Source: JALYNX01 sp963724825 (GTDB lineage: Bacteria; Actinomycetota; Acidimicrobiia; Spongiisociales; ZC4RG35). From it: a DNA stretch of 64,000 bases. Within the stretch, counting starts at the first letter, position 1. Every line of letters starts with the position of its first letter. Below, piece by piece: positions 54,159 through 63,311 of this stretch. Under the pieces are notes generated by a model. That model did not search any database. It was not told where the DNA came from and saw only the letters and a program-made list of their open reading frames with translations. The stretch is taken from contig CAVRWT010000005.1 of assembly GCA_963724825.1 (NCBI GenBank), positions 186,001-250,000 of the forward strand, written 5' to 3'. The position numbers and the translations under genes were made by a program.

Positions 54159-55427
54159 TCAGGAGACGATTGTCGGCTCGGCGTTGACCACCCTGTCGGC
54201 GGCCAATCGCATCCTTCGCACCACAATCACGAACGGGAGGCTGAGGACGTAGATCACTCCAGCGACGATGTATCCGACCCCAAGGGAGTACACATCGGCG
54301 ACCTTCCCCAGAACCGGCTGGGTGACGACACCACCGGCGCTGCCCGTCAGTGAGACAAACGAGAGCACGGTTGCCCTCTGCTCCGATGGGATGCAGTCGT
54401 TGAGCAGGGCCTGCTGCATCGGGTTGGCGAGTGCACCAACCAGCGAGAGGATGGTGAGCAGGGCGATCGCCACCCAGAACCCGGTCGGGATTTCCAACCA
54501 TTCGGCGAGACCGGTGCCAACCAGGGCCAGTGATGCGATCATGACCTGGCCGGCCAGCACACTGGTCCGCGTGGCAAAGATCCTGCGCACCCACCTGACC
54601 GAGGACCCACCAATTATCTGGGCGAGGGCAAAGACTGCCGCCGCAATGCCGGAGAGATAGGTGGCGTTCGGATCGCCGAACAACTGGAGCAGGTAGGGCT
54701 GGAAGGCATAGAAGGCCCAGATCCCGACTCCGCTGGTGAATGGTGCCGCGAAGAGGAACATTCGCACCGGTGGATTCCCGAAGCCGTGCTTCACCGAGTT
54801 GCGAAGGATCCCCGCCACCTGAGGCCTGATCGCAACCCCGCGCCTGGGTTCAAAGCCGAGATCATGCATCCACAGCCAGGCCGCGACCACCACCGCCAAC
54901 AGCAGGAAGGATCTGAGCAGGTAGGGAATGGCGAGACTTATCTGACCGAGAAAGCCACCGGCGATGGTCCCGACCAAGGTCGCGGCCCCACCCGCCGCCT
55001 GACCCTTCCCGAAAACCGTCTCGACCGACCCCGCGAAGCCAGTCGCTCTCAACGCGTCGACGAGCCAAGCCTCAGTGGCGCCGGAGAAGAAGGTGAAACC
55101 GAGGCCGATCAGGGCCGACACCAGGATCCACCACCAGATTCCCGCCTCCACGTACCAAAGGCCGAGATAGGCGAGGGTGGTCACCAGGAGCGTGCCCGCT
55201 CCGAGCATGAAGGAAAGCCTCCTCCCGAAGGCGTCAGCGATCACCCCGGTTGGGATCTCGAAGATCATCATCCCCGCGGTAAAGGCAGCGTTGGCGACGA
55301 AGGCCTGGGTCAGCGATAGCCCGGCGTCGAGGAGGAAGAGGGTGTTGACCCCCCAGATCAGAGAGGCGGCCAATGTCTGGAGCAGCACCAGGGTGACGTA
55401 TGTGCGTTGTACGACTTCGGGCGTCAT
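54159..55427 (-). CDS. MFS transporter
   Basis: A 422-residue major facilitator permease with 12 predicted membrane segments. The loop 2-3 motif is FEIPTGVIADAFGRRLSFML, the G-x-x-x-D-x-x-G-R-R pattern of drug and metabolite efflux types, and EAWLVDALRA and SVKHGFGNPPVRM are the cytoplasmic-loop segments. The substrate is unknown. It is divergent from the agmatinase gene (44 bp) and the small membrane gene follows it. Intact frame. Confidence 0.88.
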   Translation of the reverse strand: MTPEVVQRTYVTLVLLQTLAASLIWGVNTLFLLDAGLSLTQAFVANAAFTAGMMIFEIPTGVIADAFGRRLSFMLGAGTLLVTTLAYLGLWYVEAGIWWWILVSALIGLGFTFFSGATEAWLVDALRATGFAGSVETVFGKGQAAGGAATLVGTIAGGFLGQISLAIPYLLRSFLLLAVVVAAWLWMHDLGFEPRRGVAIRPQVAGILRNSVKHGFGNPPVRMFLFAAPFTSGVGIWAFYAFQPYLLQLFGDPNATYLSGIAAAVFALAQIIGGSSVRWVRRIFATRTSVLAGQVMIASLALVGTGLAEWLEIPTGFWVAIALLTILSLVGALANPMQQALLNDCIPSEQRATVLSFVSLTGSAGGVVTQPVLGKVADVYSLGVGYIVAGVIYVLSLPFVIVVRRMRLAADRVVNAEPTIVS

Positions 55428-55471
55428 GCCTCACCAACCTGGCGTCGAGTCCAGTTAGCGTACCGAGGGCG

Positions 55472-56650
55472 ATGTACACCCCCTACGAGCAACGCCAGAG
55501 CGAGATCCCCTTCGCCTCGGCCGAGTATCTCTCCTTCGCATCGCGCAACTCGTTCCTCGGCGTGCCCGCCGTGAAGATGGACGAGATGGGTGACGGCGAC
55601 GTCGTCATCCTCGGCGCTCCCTTCGACTGGGGCACCACATTCCGACCCGGAGCGCGATTCGGGCCCCGGGCCATCAGAAATGCCGACTACGGGGCAATGG
55701 ACGGATACCGGCCGCATCTGCCGACCGGTCTCGATCCATTCGAGGTCCTGGGGGTGGTCGACATCGGCGATGTCTATGTTCGGCCCGGGGATCTGGAGCT
55801 TTCGATCGGCCGAATCGCCGACACTGTCGAACACGTCGCCCGCGCCGGCAAGGTCCCGGTCATCCTCGGCGGCGACCACACCATCACCTGGCCGGACGCC
55901 CTCGGCGTGGCCCGGGTCCATGGCTTCGGAGAGATTGCCCTCATCCATTTCGACGCCCACGCCGACACCGGCTTCATCCAGAACGGCTCGCTTCATGGTC
56001 ATGGGACCCCGATGCGCCGGCTCATCGAGTCGGGGGCGGTGCCCGGCCATCGTTTCGTCCAGATCGGCCTTCGTGGCTACTGGCCCGAGCCCGAGGTGAT
56101 GCAGTGGATGAAAGAGCAGAAGATGCGCTCATTCCTGATGAATGAGATCGTGGACCGAGGGCTCCCAGATGTCGTCGACGAGGCAGTGGCCTATTCGCTG
56201 GAGGGTGGGGCCAAAGGAGTCTTCATCTCAGTCGACATCGACGTCGTCGATCCGGGACTCGCACCGGGCACCGGCACCCCTGAGCCGGGTGGCCTCAACT
56301 CCCGGGAGCTGCTCGACACCGTGCGTCGTCTGTCAAAGGATCTCGTGGTGCTCGGGGCTGACATCGTCGAGGTCTCCCCGCCCTACGACGGGCCCGGAGA
56401 GCAAACCGCCTATCTGGCGAATCGGGTGGTGCTGGAAGTTCTCAACGGGATGGCGGAGAGGAAGGATCCTCAGGCGAGGCTTGACGCCAGAAGCGCCCCC
56501 CTCCCCCCTACGGGGTACTCCCCCCAACGCTCACTCCGTTCGCTGGGGGGAGAAATGCGGGTTCTCCCAGACGATCAGGGCGGCCCACCCATCGTCGGAC
56601 TCGTCCTCGATGTAGTTCTCCAGCATCCCCCGCACCTCGAAGCCCTGTGA
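55472..56650 (+). CDS. speB: Agmatinase-family ureohydrolase with repeat-encoded tail
   Basis: Manganese ureohydrolase of the arginase/agmatinase family; agmatine is the best-fitting substrate. GAPFDWGTTFRPGARFGPRA, VILGGDHTITWPDALG, LIHFDAHADTGFIQNG and VFISVDIDVVDPGLAPGTGT carry all His/Asp metal ligands. The core ends near residue 335 (NGMAERKDPQARL); about 55 more residues are read from the palindromic element and beyond (SPQRSLRSLGG). The ATG at 55472 is used. With potABCD next door it fits polyamine supply or recycling; guanidinobutyrase or a similar enzyme is possible. Confidence 0.88.
   Translation: MYTPYEQRQSEIPFASAEYLSFASRNSFLGVPAVKMDEMGDGDVVILGAPFDWGTTFRPGARFGPRAIRNADYGAMDGYRPHLPTGLDPFEVLGVVDIGDVYVRPGDLELSIGRIADTVEHVARAGKVPVILGGDHTITWPDALGVARVHGFGEIALIHFDAHADTGFIQNGSLHGHGTPMRRLIESGAVPGHRFVQIGLRGYWPEPEVMQWMKEQKMRSFLMNEIVDRGLPDVVDEAVAYSLEGGAKGVFISVDIDVVDPGLAPGTGTPEPGGLNSRELLDTVRRLSKDLVVLGADIVEVSPPYDGPGEQTAYLANRVVLEVLNGMAERKDPQARLDARSAPLPPTGYSPQRSLRSLGGEMRVLPDDQGGPPIVGLVLDVVLQHPPHLEAL
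56494..56555. repeat. Dispersed palindromic element, copy at speB end
   Basis: GCCCCCCTCC and CCCC-TACGGGG at the left, then CTCCCCCCAACGCTCACTCC with its complement CGCTGGGGGGAG. Same order and orientation as the left arm at 53.8 kb. It is read on the plus strand into the speB tail and on the minus strand ends the GNAT gene as FSPQRTE-stop. Confidence 0.87.
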
Positions 56651-57169
56651 CATCTGAAAGCTCAGCGTCGGGTCGGTCATCTCCCCGGCCACGACTCTGT
56701 CCACGTACTGGTGGATCGTCATCTCGCCCTTGTGCCCGTAATAGCCGGGGAGGGCGCCCCCAGCGATGATCCCCCGCTTGCCATCCCTGATCACCAGCGC
56801 CTTGCGAACCTCGTAGAGCATCTTCCCGATACCCCGGCCCCGGAACTCGGGCAGGACGGTCATGTCGGTGCCGTAGTACCACTCGCCGTTCGGGTCATGG
56901 TTGCCGCATTGATGGTCGCCGGTGATCTCGGCAATCGTGTGCTGGGGGTGGTCGAAGTCGAAGTCGAGATAGATCCCCGCCCCCATGCCGACCGGGCGCC
57001 CGTCGACCATCGCCACGAAATAGCCTTCGGGAAAAGTGCGGGCGTAGGCGCGGATGTCCTCTTCGGAGAGCAGGTCGTTGGGATTCGCCATCGGAAAACA
57101 GGTCAGCTCGATGTGCTCGAGCTCGGGCGCCATCGCCGCATCGAGATTGACGATCGAGACCTCGGTCAA
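56531..57169 (-). CDS. GNAT family N-acetyltransferase
   Basis: A 212-residue acetyltransferase. TCFPMANPNDLLSEEDIRAY, YYGTDMTVLPEFRGRGIGKM with the R-G-x-G-I/V-G pyrophosphate loop, and GMLENYIEDESDDGWAALIV. The last residues SPQRTE and the stop are written by the palindromic element, so the native end was probably altered by it. The ATG at 57169 overlaps the C45 peptidase gene stop by 4 bp. Substrate unknown. Confidence 0.85.
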   Translation of the reverse strand: MTEVSIVNLDAAMAPELEHIELTCFPMANPNDLLSEEDIRAYARTFPEGYFVAMVDGRPVGMGAGIYLDFDFDHPQHTIAEITGDHQCGNHDPNGEWYYGTDMTVLPEFRGRGIGKMLYEVRKALVIRDGKRGIIAGGALPGYYGHKGEMTIHQYVDRVVAGEMTDPTLSFQMSQGFEVRGMLENYIEDESDDGWAALIVWENPHFSPQRTE

Positions 57170-58197
57170 AGTTGGAAGGTCTCCCAGGGGTGATCACCGG
57201 GAACGCCCCACACCGACTCCATCCGGCGCTCCGCAGGGTGCATGATCACTGCTCCGCAGGTCGCAACCCCATGTGGCTCAGTCGTGCGCCTTGCGATGGA
57301 TGGCTCTGAGAAGAAAGCATCCAAGTCCGAGGCGAGATCGTTGCCTCGCTCCAAACGGGTCTGGCTGCTCAGAACGAACTCGGCAGCCCGCTCCGACTCC
57401 CAGCGTCGGTTGTCGGGGTCGAGGCAATGGTTCGAGTGCACAAACGGTTCGTCGGTTACCCGGGTCACCTGCACCGAGCCCGGCATCGCCTCGACATTGG
57501 CACCCTCGCCATCAGGGCCCATCAACAGGAAGTTGTGGCCACCCGCCAAGTGCGCATCGAGGACGCAGTCGACGGCATCGTCGAGGTTGCTCTGCTGGAG
57601 GACCTTGCGCACCACGAAAGGCCAGGTCACACCGGGTGTTCCATATGAGGTGAGGTTGTTGATCCCAATCGAAATCCCGGCCTCGTTCATCCCGATCTGA
57701 CCCAGGCAACCGGCTGTGGTCTGCACGATCATCTCCGGGCCGATGACCGGGTCGAGTTTCAAGAACACCACGTACTCACCGGCCGAAGCGTGCATGTCCC
57801 AGGTCTGGGCCAGGACCTTTTGCACCGGGTCTATCACAGCCGTGCAATCGTCCTCGACCGGGGCATCCCCGGTGTATGCCCGAACCACGTCGACGAGGTC
57901 GGTGAACCCACCAACGACGACCGCCTCAGCAGGAGTGATCCCGGCGGCCGCAGCCAACGATTCCATCTCCTCATAGAGGCTGGGCGAGTAAGCCATGTGA
58001 AACGGAAGAGTCTCCTCGGCCAGCGTGAGCACCAGGTCCGTATCGGCGGTCCGACCTGCCCATGTGGCCTCGCTTGCGAGACCGAGCCGGTCAGCCAGAT
58101 ATGCCCTGATGAGATCGGCGCACTCGGTGCCGTGAAAGCGACCGAAATCGAGCGGATCACCGTAGATCTCGAGAACGCGAAGCGGTCCGCCACTCAT
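57166..58197 (-). CDS. C45 family autoproteolytic acyltransferase/hydrolase
   Basis: N-terminal nucleophile hydrolase of the acyl-CoA:6-aminopenicillanate acyltransferase family. VLEIYGDPLDFGRFHGTECA is the family start; the nucleophile is Cys in APVEDDCTAVI, which would become the new N-terminus after self-cleavage. AQTWDMHASAGEYVVFLKLD, NEAGISIGINNLTSYGTPGV and FVHSNHCLDPDNRRWESERA complete the pattern. 343 residues. The ATG at 58197 is preferred over one at 58230. A broad amide or peptide hydrolase role is possible; the substrate is unknown. Confidence 0.85.
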   Translation of the reverse strand: MSGGPLRVLEIYGDPLDFGRFHGTECADLIRAYLADRLGLASEATWAGRTADTDLVLTLAEETLPFHMAYSPSLYEEMESLAAAAGITPAEAVVVGGFTDLVDVVRAYTGDAPVEDDCTAVIDPVQKVLAQTWDMHASAGEYVVFLKLDPVIGPEMIVQTTAGCLGQIGMNEAGISIGINNLTSYGTPGVTWPFVVRKVLQQSNLDDAVDCVLDAHLAGGHNFLLMGPDGEGANVEAMPGSVQVTRVTDEPFVHSNHCLDPDNRRWESERAAEFVLSSQTRLERGNDLASDLDAFFSEPSIARRTTEPHGVATCGAVIMHPAERRMESVWGVPGDHPWETFQL

Positions 58198-58279
58198 GGG
58201 CACACGGTACCCCGGGAACCGATGACTCATCGTGTGCGTCCAACGGCCAAGCCCCACCGGGGCGATAAGAGAGGACGAA

Positions 58280-59242
58280 ATGATGAAGAAACTCACATTG
58301 ATCCTGGCACTGGGACTGGCGCTCGCCGCTTGCGGCGGGGATACGGCCGAAACCTTCAGCGAGGTCTCCTCGGGCCTCGACGGTGGGAGCGGGGCAGTCC
58401 CCGAATCGATGACCACGGTCGCCGCGGCCAGCGAGTCGCCAGATGAGCTGTCCTACGACGACGCGGTGACAGCTGAGCGCCAGGTGATCCGCAACGCCAG
58501 CCTCGAATTGCAGGCCGACGACACCAGAAAGGCCTTCGAAGACATCGTCGACCTGGTGGAGGGTGCCGGCGGCTTTGTCGCCAGCGCAACGGTCGAGCCG
58601 ATCGACAGCGAGACCGACCAACCAGTGGTGAACATGGTGCTCCGCGTGCCGGCCGACGAGTTGCCGCGCATTCTCGACGCGATCAAGGATTCGGTGGAGG
58701 TCGTGATGACCGAGTCCCAGAACGCCGAAGACGTCACCGCGCAATTCGTCGATCTCGAGGCACGACTGCACAACCTGGAGGCGCTGGAGACCGAGTTGGT
58801 GGCCCTGCTGGCGGAAGTCCGCGAACAGCCGGACGCCGACCCGGCCAAGTTGCTAGCGGTGTTCAACGAGGTTTCACGGGTCCGCGGTGAGATCGAGCAA
58901 CTGCAGGGGCAGCTCAACTACCTCAACGACGTCGTGGCTCTGGCCACGCTTTCGGTCTATCTCTCCCCGACCCCGGCCGCGGTGCCGATCGTCGAGGACA
59001 CCTGGGCGCCCCTCGAAGTCGCCCGTGAGTCGTTGCGCAATCTGGTGAGCGGGCTGCAGGACATAGGGGAATGGGGCATCAACTTCGTCCTGTACACCCT
59101 TCCCCTGCTGGTGCTCACCCTGGGGATCCCGTTGCTGGTCCTCTATCTGGCCTACCGATGGTGGAAGAAGCGCCGTCGGCCGGCACCCCCGGCGCCGGAG
59201 CCGATCCCACCGGTGCTTCCCGCCGCCACTGAGGGGAAATGA
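58280..59242 (+). CDS. DUF4349 lipoprotein
   Basis: Surface lipoprotein of unknown function. MMKKLTLILALGLALAACGG is a signal peptide with lipobox LAAC; the DUF4349 region follows with RQVIRNASLELQADDTRKAF, FVASATVEPIDSETDQPVVN and a coiled-coil stretch (LEALETELVALLAEVREQPD, then IEQLQGQLNYLNDVVALATL). One membrane helix near residue 275 (LPLLVLTLGIPLLVLYLAYR) and a Pro-rich cytoplasmic tail end the protein. 320 residues. GAGGA precedes the ATG. A terminator follows directly. Confidence 0.87.
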   Translation: MMKKLTLILALGLALAACGGDTAETFSEVSSGLDGGSGAVPESMTTVAAASESPDELSYDDAVTAERQVIRNASLELQADDTRKAFEDIVDLVEGAGGFVASATVEPIDSETDQPVVNMVLRVPADELPRILDAIKDSVEVVMTESQNAEDVTAQFVDLEARLHNLEALETELVALLAEVREQPDADPAKLLAVFNEVSRVRGEIEQLQGQLNYLNDVVALATLSVYLSPTPAAVPIVEDTWAPLEVARESLRNLVSGLQDIGEWGINFVLYTLPLLVLTLGIPLLVLYLAYRWWKKRRRPAPPAPEPIPPVLPAATEGK

Positions 59243-59244
59243 TG

Positions 59245-59270
59245 AACAGGGCTCCAAACGGAGCCCTGTT
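59245..59270. terminator. Bidirectional terminator between DUF4349 and potD
   Basis: AACAGGGCTCC pairs perfectly with GGAGCCCTGTT around AAAC. It lies three bases after the DUF4349 stop and three bases before the potD stop on the other strand, so it can serve both converging genes. The T-run after it is short (CTCTAACCCTT). Confidence 0.8.
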
Positions 59271-59272
59271 CT

Positions 59273-60397
59273 CTAACCCTTGGCGATGGCCAGATAGTCG
59301 GTGAAGTTGATCTCGTAGTCACCAGTGTCCTGGATGACCTCGAGCTTCGCCCCCTCCTCGGCGGACGAATAGAACTCCACCACTTCAGGCTCCACGAACT
59401 CGAGAGCCGCTGCGTTAGGGCTGCCGTACCAGTTGAAGTTGGTGAGGGTTGCCCCGTTCTGGGCATCCAACAGATAGTTCATGAAAGTGAAGGCGGAGCA
59501 GGGATGGTCGGCGTTGGCGGGGACCGTCATGTTGTCGACCCACAGGGTCGCCCCTTCCTCGGGAAGGATGTAGACGAAGTCGTCGGGATTGGCGGCGTCC
59601 TCAAAGCCAAGGAGGATTGCTCCCGAGTATCCGTGTGCCACCGAGACCTCGCCGTTGGCCAGGGCCTCGTCATTCTGATCCGAGTCGAAGGCGGCGATCG
59701 TTCCCTTGGCAGCCGAGATCACGTCGGCCGCCTCCTGAAGGTGAGCCAGGTCTGTGTCATTGAGCGAATATCCCAGATACTCGAGCGCCGCCCCCATCGC
59801 CTCGCGAGGGTCGTTGAGCACCGAAACCCCGCCCGGGAAATCGGCTGTCAGCGCCGGATCGAACAGCAAGCCCCAGCTGTGTGGGAAGTCCTCGCCGACA
59901 AGAGCGGTGTTCACCCCGATGCCTGTAGTCCCGTACTGATAGGGGGCCGAGTACTTGTTGCCCGGGTCATATGGAAGTGTGGTGAAGCGCTCAGCGAGAT
60001 TTGCGATATTGGGCACGACGGTGGGGCTGATCGGAGCCAACAGGTTCTCCTGGATCATGATCCCGACCATGTAGTCCGATGGCACGATCAGGTCGTAGTT
60101 CACACCTGCCTGAAGCTGGGCCAGCATCGCCTCGTTGGATTCGTAGAAGGACTCAACGATGTCGATGCCGTACTCGGTCTCGAATGCGGTGATCAGCCCG
60201 GGGTCCATGTACTCAGTCCAGTTGAAGAAGTTGAGGTCGCCGTCGACCTGATCCAGGGTGCAATTGGCGGCGCCGCCACCATCACCCCCATCGATCGCGG
60301 TGCCATCGACACCGTCTGTGGCATCGTCTCCGCCACACGCAGCCACCATCAGAGCGAGCACGCCAAGCGTGACCACGAACCTCGCCATTCGTCCCAT
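59273..60397 (-). CDS. potD: Spermidine/putrescine-type ABC importer, substrate-binding lipoprotein
   Basis: Polyamine-binding protein. The ATG at 60397 has GGAGG eight bases upstream; MGRMARFVVTLGVLALMVAA with lipobox VAACGG follows. DGDLNFFNWTEYMDPGLITA, the PotD opening, then VDIVESFYESNEAMLAQLQA, DLIVPSDYMVGIMIQENLLA, APYQYGTTGIGVNTALVGED and YILPEEGATLWVDNMTVPAN define the family; Trp and Tyr residues in these segments line the amine site. About 374 residues, intact. Last gene of the potA-B-C-D run, 82 bp after potC. Confidence 0.94.
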   Translation of the reverse strand: MGRMARFVVTLGVLALMVAACGGDDATDGVDGTAIDGGDGGGAANCTLDQVDGDLNFFNWTEYMDPGLITAFETEYGIDIVESFYESNEAMLAQLQAGVNYDLIVPSDYMVGIMIQENLLAPISPTVVPNIANLAERFTTLPYDPGNKYSAPYQYGTTGIGVNTALVGEDFPHSWGLLFDPALTADFPGGVSVLNDPREAMGAALEYLGYSLNDTDLAHLQEAADVISAAKGTIAAFDSDQNDEALANGEVSVAHGYSGAILLGFEDAANPDDFVYILPEEGATLWVDNMTVPANADHPCSAFTFMNYLLDAQNGATLTNFNWYGSPNAAALEFVEPEVVEFYSSAEEGAKLEVIQDTGDYEINFTDYLAIAKG

Positions 60398-60478
60398 CTC
60401 TAGATCCTCCCTGATCTGGGTCATCCGAGGCTAAACCGACAACTCATCCTTTCGAAAGTCCTCCTACCCAATTCCAAG

Positions 60479-61360
60479 TCAATCACCGGACAACTCCAGG
60501 GCCAAGGCCTCGGGGTCAGCCAGCTTCTGACCGCGCGCCACCGCCCCCCTCTGGAATCCCAGAGAGATCCCCACCAGGACCATCGAAGCCACGAGCATCA
60601 CCGTGCTCACCGCGTTGATCAAGGGGGTGACCCCCACCCTGACCAGTCCAAAGACATAGACGGGGAGGGTGGTCGATCCGGGGCCGGAGACGAACGAGGT
60701 GACAACGACATCGTCAAGCGAAAGGGTCAACGCGAGCAGTGCGCCGCCGGCCACTCCCGGTGCGATCAATGGCAACGTGACCCGGCGAAAGGCCTGCCAT
60801 CTCCCCGCATAGAGGTCTGCCGCGGCCTCCTCTAACGAAGAGTCGAGCTGGGCAAGCCTGGCGCGAACCACCACTGCCACAAACGAGATGCTGAAGGCGA
60901 TATGAGCCAGGGTGATGGTGAGGATGCCGGTGTTGAGTTGGATCCCGAAAAGGTCATCGATGATCCCGAATGCCTGGAAGAAGAAGATGAGGAGCATCAC
61001 GGCCATGGTGACGTCGGGGATGATGATCGGGAGGTAGGCGAGACCGTCCAGGGTGCCCCGCCCCCGGAACCGGTAGCGCTCGAGGCCGATCGCCAGCAAG
61101 GTGCCGATAACCGTCGAGACGATGGTGGAGAAGAAGGCCACGATCAGCGAGATCCGAAGCGCCGACATCACACTGTCGTTGCGAAACATCTCCCCGTACC
61201 AGCGCAACGAGGCCTCGGTCCATATCGCCACGTTGTTGTTGTCGTTGAACGAGAAGACGATCAGCACCAGGATCGGGGCGTAGAAGAAGATGTAGAGGAC
61301 CCAGGCGTTGATCGCCAGGAGGCGATCAACGACACCCTTGGGAGCCGCACCGTTGCTCAC
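60479..61360 (-). CDS. potC: Spermidine/putrescine-type ABC importer permease PotC
   Basis: Inner-membrane subunit. YIFFYAPILVLIVFSFNDNN, WYGEMFRNDSVMSALRISLI, and the EAA loop SLEEAAADLYAGRWQAFRRV that docks the ATPase. Six membrane segments; 293 residues. The GTG at 61360 overlaps the potB stop (GTGA). Intact. Confidence 0.94.
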   Translation of the reverse strand: MSNGAAPKGVVDRLLAINAWVLYIFFYAPILVLIVFSFNDNNNVAIWTEASLRWYGEMFRNDSVMSALRISLIVAFFSTIVSTVIGTLLAIGLERYRFRGRGTLDGLAYLPIIIPDVTMAVMLLIFFFQAFGIIDDLFGIQLNTGILTITLAHIAFSISFVAVVVRARLAQLDSSLEEAAADLYAGRWQAFRRVTLPLIAPGVAGGALLALTLSLDDVVVTSFVSGPGSTTLPVYVFGLVRVGVTPLINAVSTVMLVASMVLVGISLGFQRGAVARGQKLADPEALALELSGD

Positions 61361-62235
61361 AGCGTCTTCGCCCCCGCCCTGAAGTAGAAGATGGTTGCCA
61401 GCAGCATCACGAACATGACCCCGAAGGAAAGCGCCGACCCAAATGGCCAGTTGCGGGCGGCCAGGAACTGACTGACGATGTAGTCGCCGATGCCAACTGT
61501 CCTCGCCCCACCGAGGAGGGCAGGGGTCACATAGGTCCCCAGCGACGGGATGAACACCAGGATCGACCCGGCTATCACCCCGGGCAGCGACAGTGGCAGG
61601 GTCACCTTGCGAAAGGCGGTCCACCCATCGGCGTAGAGGTCGCGGGCTGCCTCCACCAGCCTCCAGTCCATCCTCTCGAGGGCGGCGTAGAGGGGCAGGA
61701 CCATGAAAGGCATGAAGCCATAGACGAGGCCGATGAGCACTGCAGTGTTGGTGAACAACAGTCGGATCGGCTCACCCCCCAAACTCTGGCTCAACTGCGA
61801 CAGCGGGCCGTCCGAACCAAGCAGAATCCTCCAGGCATAGGTTCGAACCAGGAAGTTCGACCAGAACGGGATCATCACCAGGATCAGCAGGATGTTTCGG
61901 GCGCGGGGCGCCCGGGTGGCGATATAGAAAGCCAACGGATACGAGAACACCAGGCAGATCGCGGTGGTGACCGCGGCCAGCACGAACGACCGAATGAAGA
62001 TCGCCAGGACGTCAGCGGTGAACAGACGCTTGTACGAGTCGAGATTCCAGTCAGCGAGGACGGTCTGGCCCGTCGATGACCTGGTGGCAAACGAGTAGAC
62101 GAAGACGAGAACCAGGGGGATCGCGAAGAAGAGGATGAGGTAGAAGGCACCGGGCAACGAGAAGAGAAAGCCCCGACGCGACTCGGCCCGACTCGCCGAC
62201 TCCTCCAACTCAGGCGTGACCTGGGTGGCCGTCAT
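61357..62235 (-). CDS. potB: Spermidine/putrescine-type ABC importer permease PotB
   Basis: Inner-membrane subunit. FLFSLPGAFYLILFFAIPLV, LVMIPFWSNFLVRTYAWRIL, FMPFMVLPLYAALERMDWRL and the EAA loop LVEAARDLYADGWTAFRKVT. 292 residues. The ATG at 62235 shares one base with the potA stop. Intact. Confidence 0.94.
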   Translation of the reverse strand: MTATQVTPELEESASRAESRRGFLFSLPGAFYLILFFAIPLVLVFVYSFATRSSTGQTVLADWNLDSYKRLFTADVLAIFIRSFVLAAVTTAICLVFSYPLAFYIATRAPRARNILLILVMIPFWSNFLVRTYAWRILLGSDGPLSQLSQSLGGEPIRLLFTNTAVLIGLVYGFMPFMVLPLYAALERMDWRLVEAARDLYADGWTAFRKVTLPLSLPGVIAGSILVFIPSLGTYVTPALLGGARTVGIGDYIVSQFLAARNWPFGSALSFGVMFVMLLATIFYFRAGAKTL

Positions 62236-63311
62236 CAGGCGGTCACAAGGTTTGCCGCCTCCGGGCTCCACACCAGATAGGCCTCATCACCTACTTCGTA
62301 CAGCTCCACGCCAGGCCGGTTCTCCTCCTTGACTTCGATCTGAGTGCCAAGTCCGGCATCGACGTCGTAGAAGTAGACGTCCCCGAAGTACATGCGTCGG
62401 GTCACCCGGACCCGAAGTTGGTTGTGACCGGCGGGAAGTTCCTCGTCGACATCGAACAAAGCCAGACGCTCCGGCCGCAGGGCGAGTGTCACCTCGGTAC
62501 CGGGTGAGGCTTCACCACACGGGACGCCAACTTCCTGTCCGTTGCCAAAACGTGCGGCGTCGGGTCCGATGACTGTGACAGGGAGGAGGTTGATCTCCCC
62601 GATGAAGTCGGCGACAAACCGTGAAGTCGGCGTTTCATAGATCTCCTCGGGACGCCCGACCTGGAGAAGCTTCCCCTCACTCATGACCCCGATCCTGTCC
62701 GACATCGTGAGTGCCTCTTCCTGGTCGTGCGTCACGTAGATGAAGGTGATCCCGACCCTGGTTTGGAGATCCTTGAGCTCGACCTGCATCGCCTGGCGCA
62801 ACTTGAGGTCGAGCGCACCAAGCGGCTCATCCAACAACAGCACCTCGGGCTCATTGACGAGTGCCCGGGCCAGGGCGACCCGCTGTTGCATTCCTCCGGA
62901 GAGCTGGTTCGGCCTGGCGTCGGCGCGTTTGCCGAGTTGGACCTGATCGAGCACCCGCTTCACACGACTCTCGACCTCCGACTTCTCCACCTTCTTCATC
63001 TGGAGGCCGAACGCCACGTTCTCGGCCACTGTCATGTGGGGAAAGAGGGCGTAGGACTGAAAGACGGTGTTGATCGGCCGCTCGTTAGGGGGATTCAACG
63101 CCATCTCCACGCCGTGGACTCGAATGCTGCCCTCGGTGGGAAACTCGAACCCGGCGATCATGCGCAATGTGGTGGTCTTGCCACACCCCGAAGGGCCGAG
63201 CAAGGAGAAGAATTCGCCGTCGTTGATGCTCAGATCCAGCCCGTCGACCGCCACCATGTCGTCGCCGAAGCGCTTGGTGACGCCACTCAACTCAACGGCC
63301 GCGTTGACCAT
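62235..63311 (-). CDS. potA: Spermidine/putrescine-type ABC importer ATP-binding protein
   Basis: Energises polyamine uptake. Walker A SLLGPSGCGKTTTLRMIAGF, Q-loop NTVFQSYALFPHMTVAENVA, signature NQLSGGMQQRVALARALVNE, Walker B VLLLDEPLGALDLKLR and switch His in YVTHDQEEALTMSDRIGVMS, then a TOBE domain (LALRPERLALF) in the last 80 residues. About 358 residues. The ATG at 63311 (GAGGAGTG just upstream) is taken; a GTG one codon earlier is possible. It overlaps the amidohydrolase stop by one base. Confidence 0.95.
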   Translation of the reverse strand: MVNAAVELSGVTKRFGDDMVAVDGLDLSINDGEFFSLLGPSGCGKTTTLRMIAGFEFPTEGSIRVHGVEMALNPPNERPINTVFQSYALFPHMTVAENVAFGLQMKKVEKSEVESRVKRVLDQVQLGKRADARPNQLSGGMQQRVALARALVNEPEVLLLDEPLGALDLKLRQAMQVELKDLQTRVGITFIYVTHDQEEALTMSDRIGVMSEGKLLQVGRPEEIYETPTSRFVADFIGEINLLPVTVIGPDAARFGNGQEVGVPCGEASPGTEVTLALRPERLALFDVDEELPAGHNQLRVRVTRRMYFGDVYFYDVDAGLGTQIEVKEENRPGVELYEVGDEAYLVWSPEAANLVTA

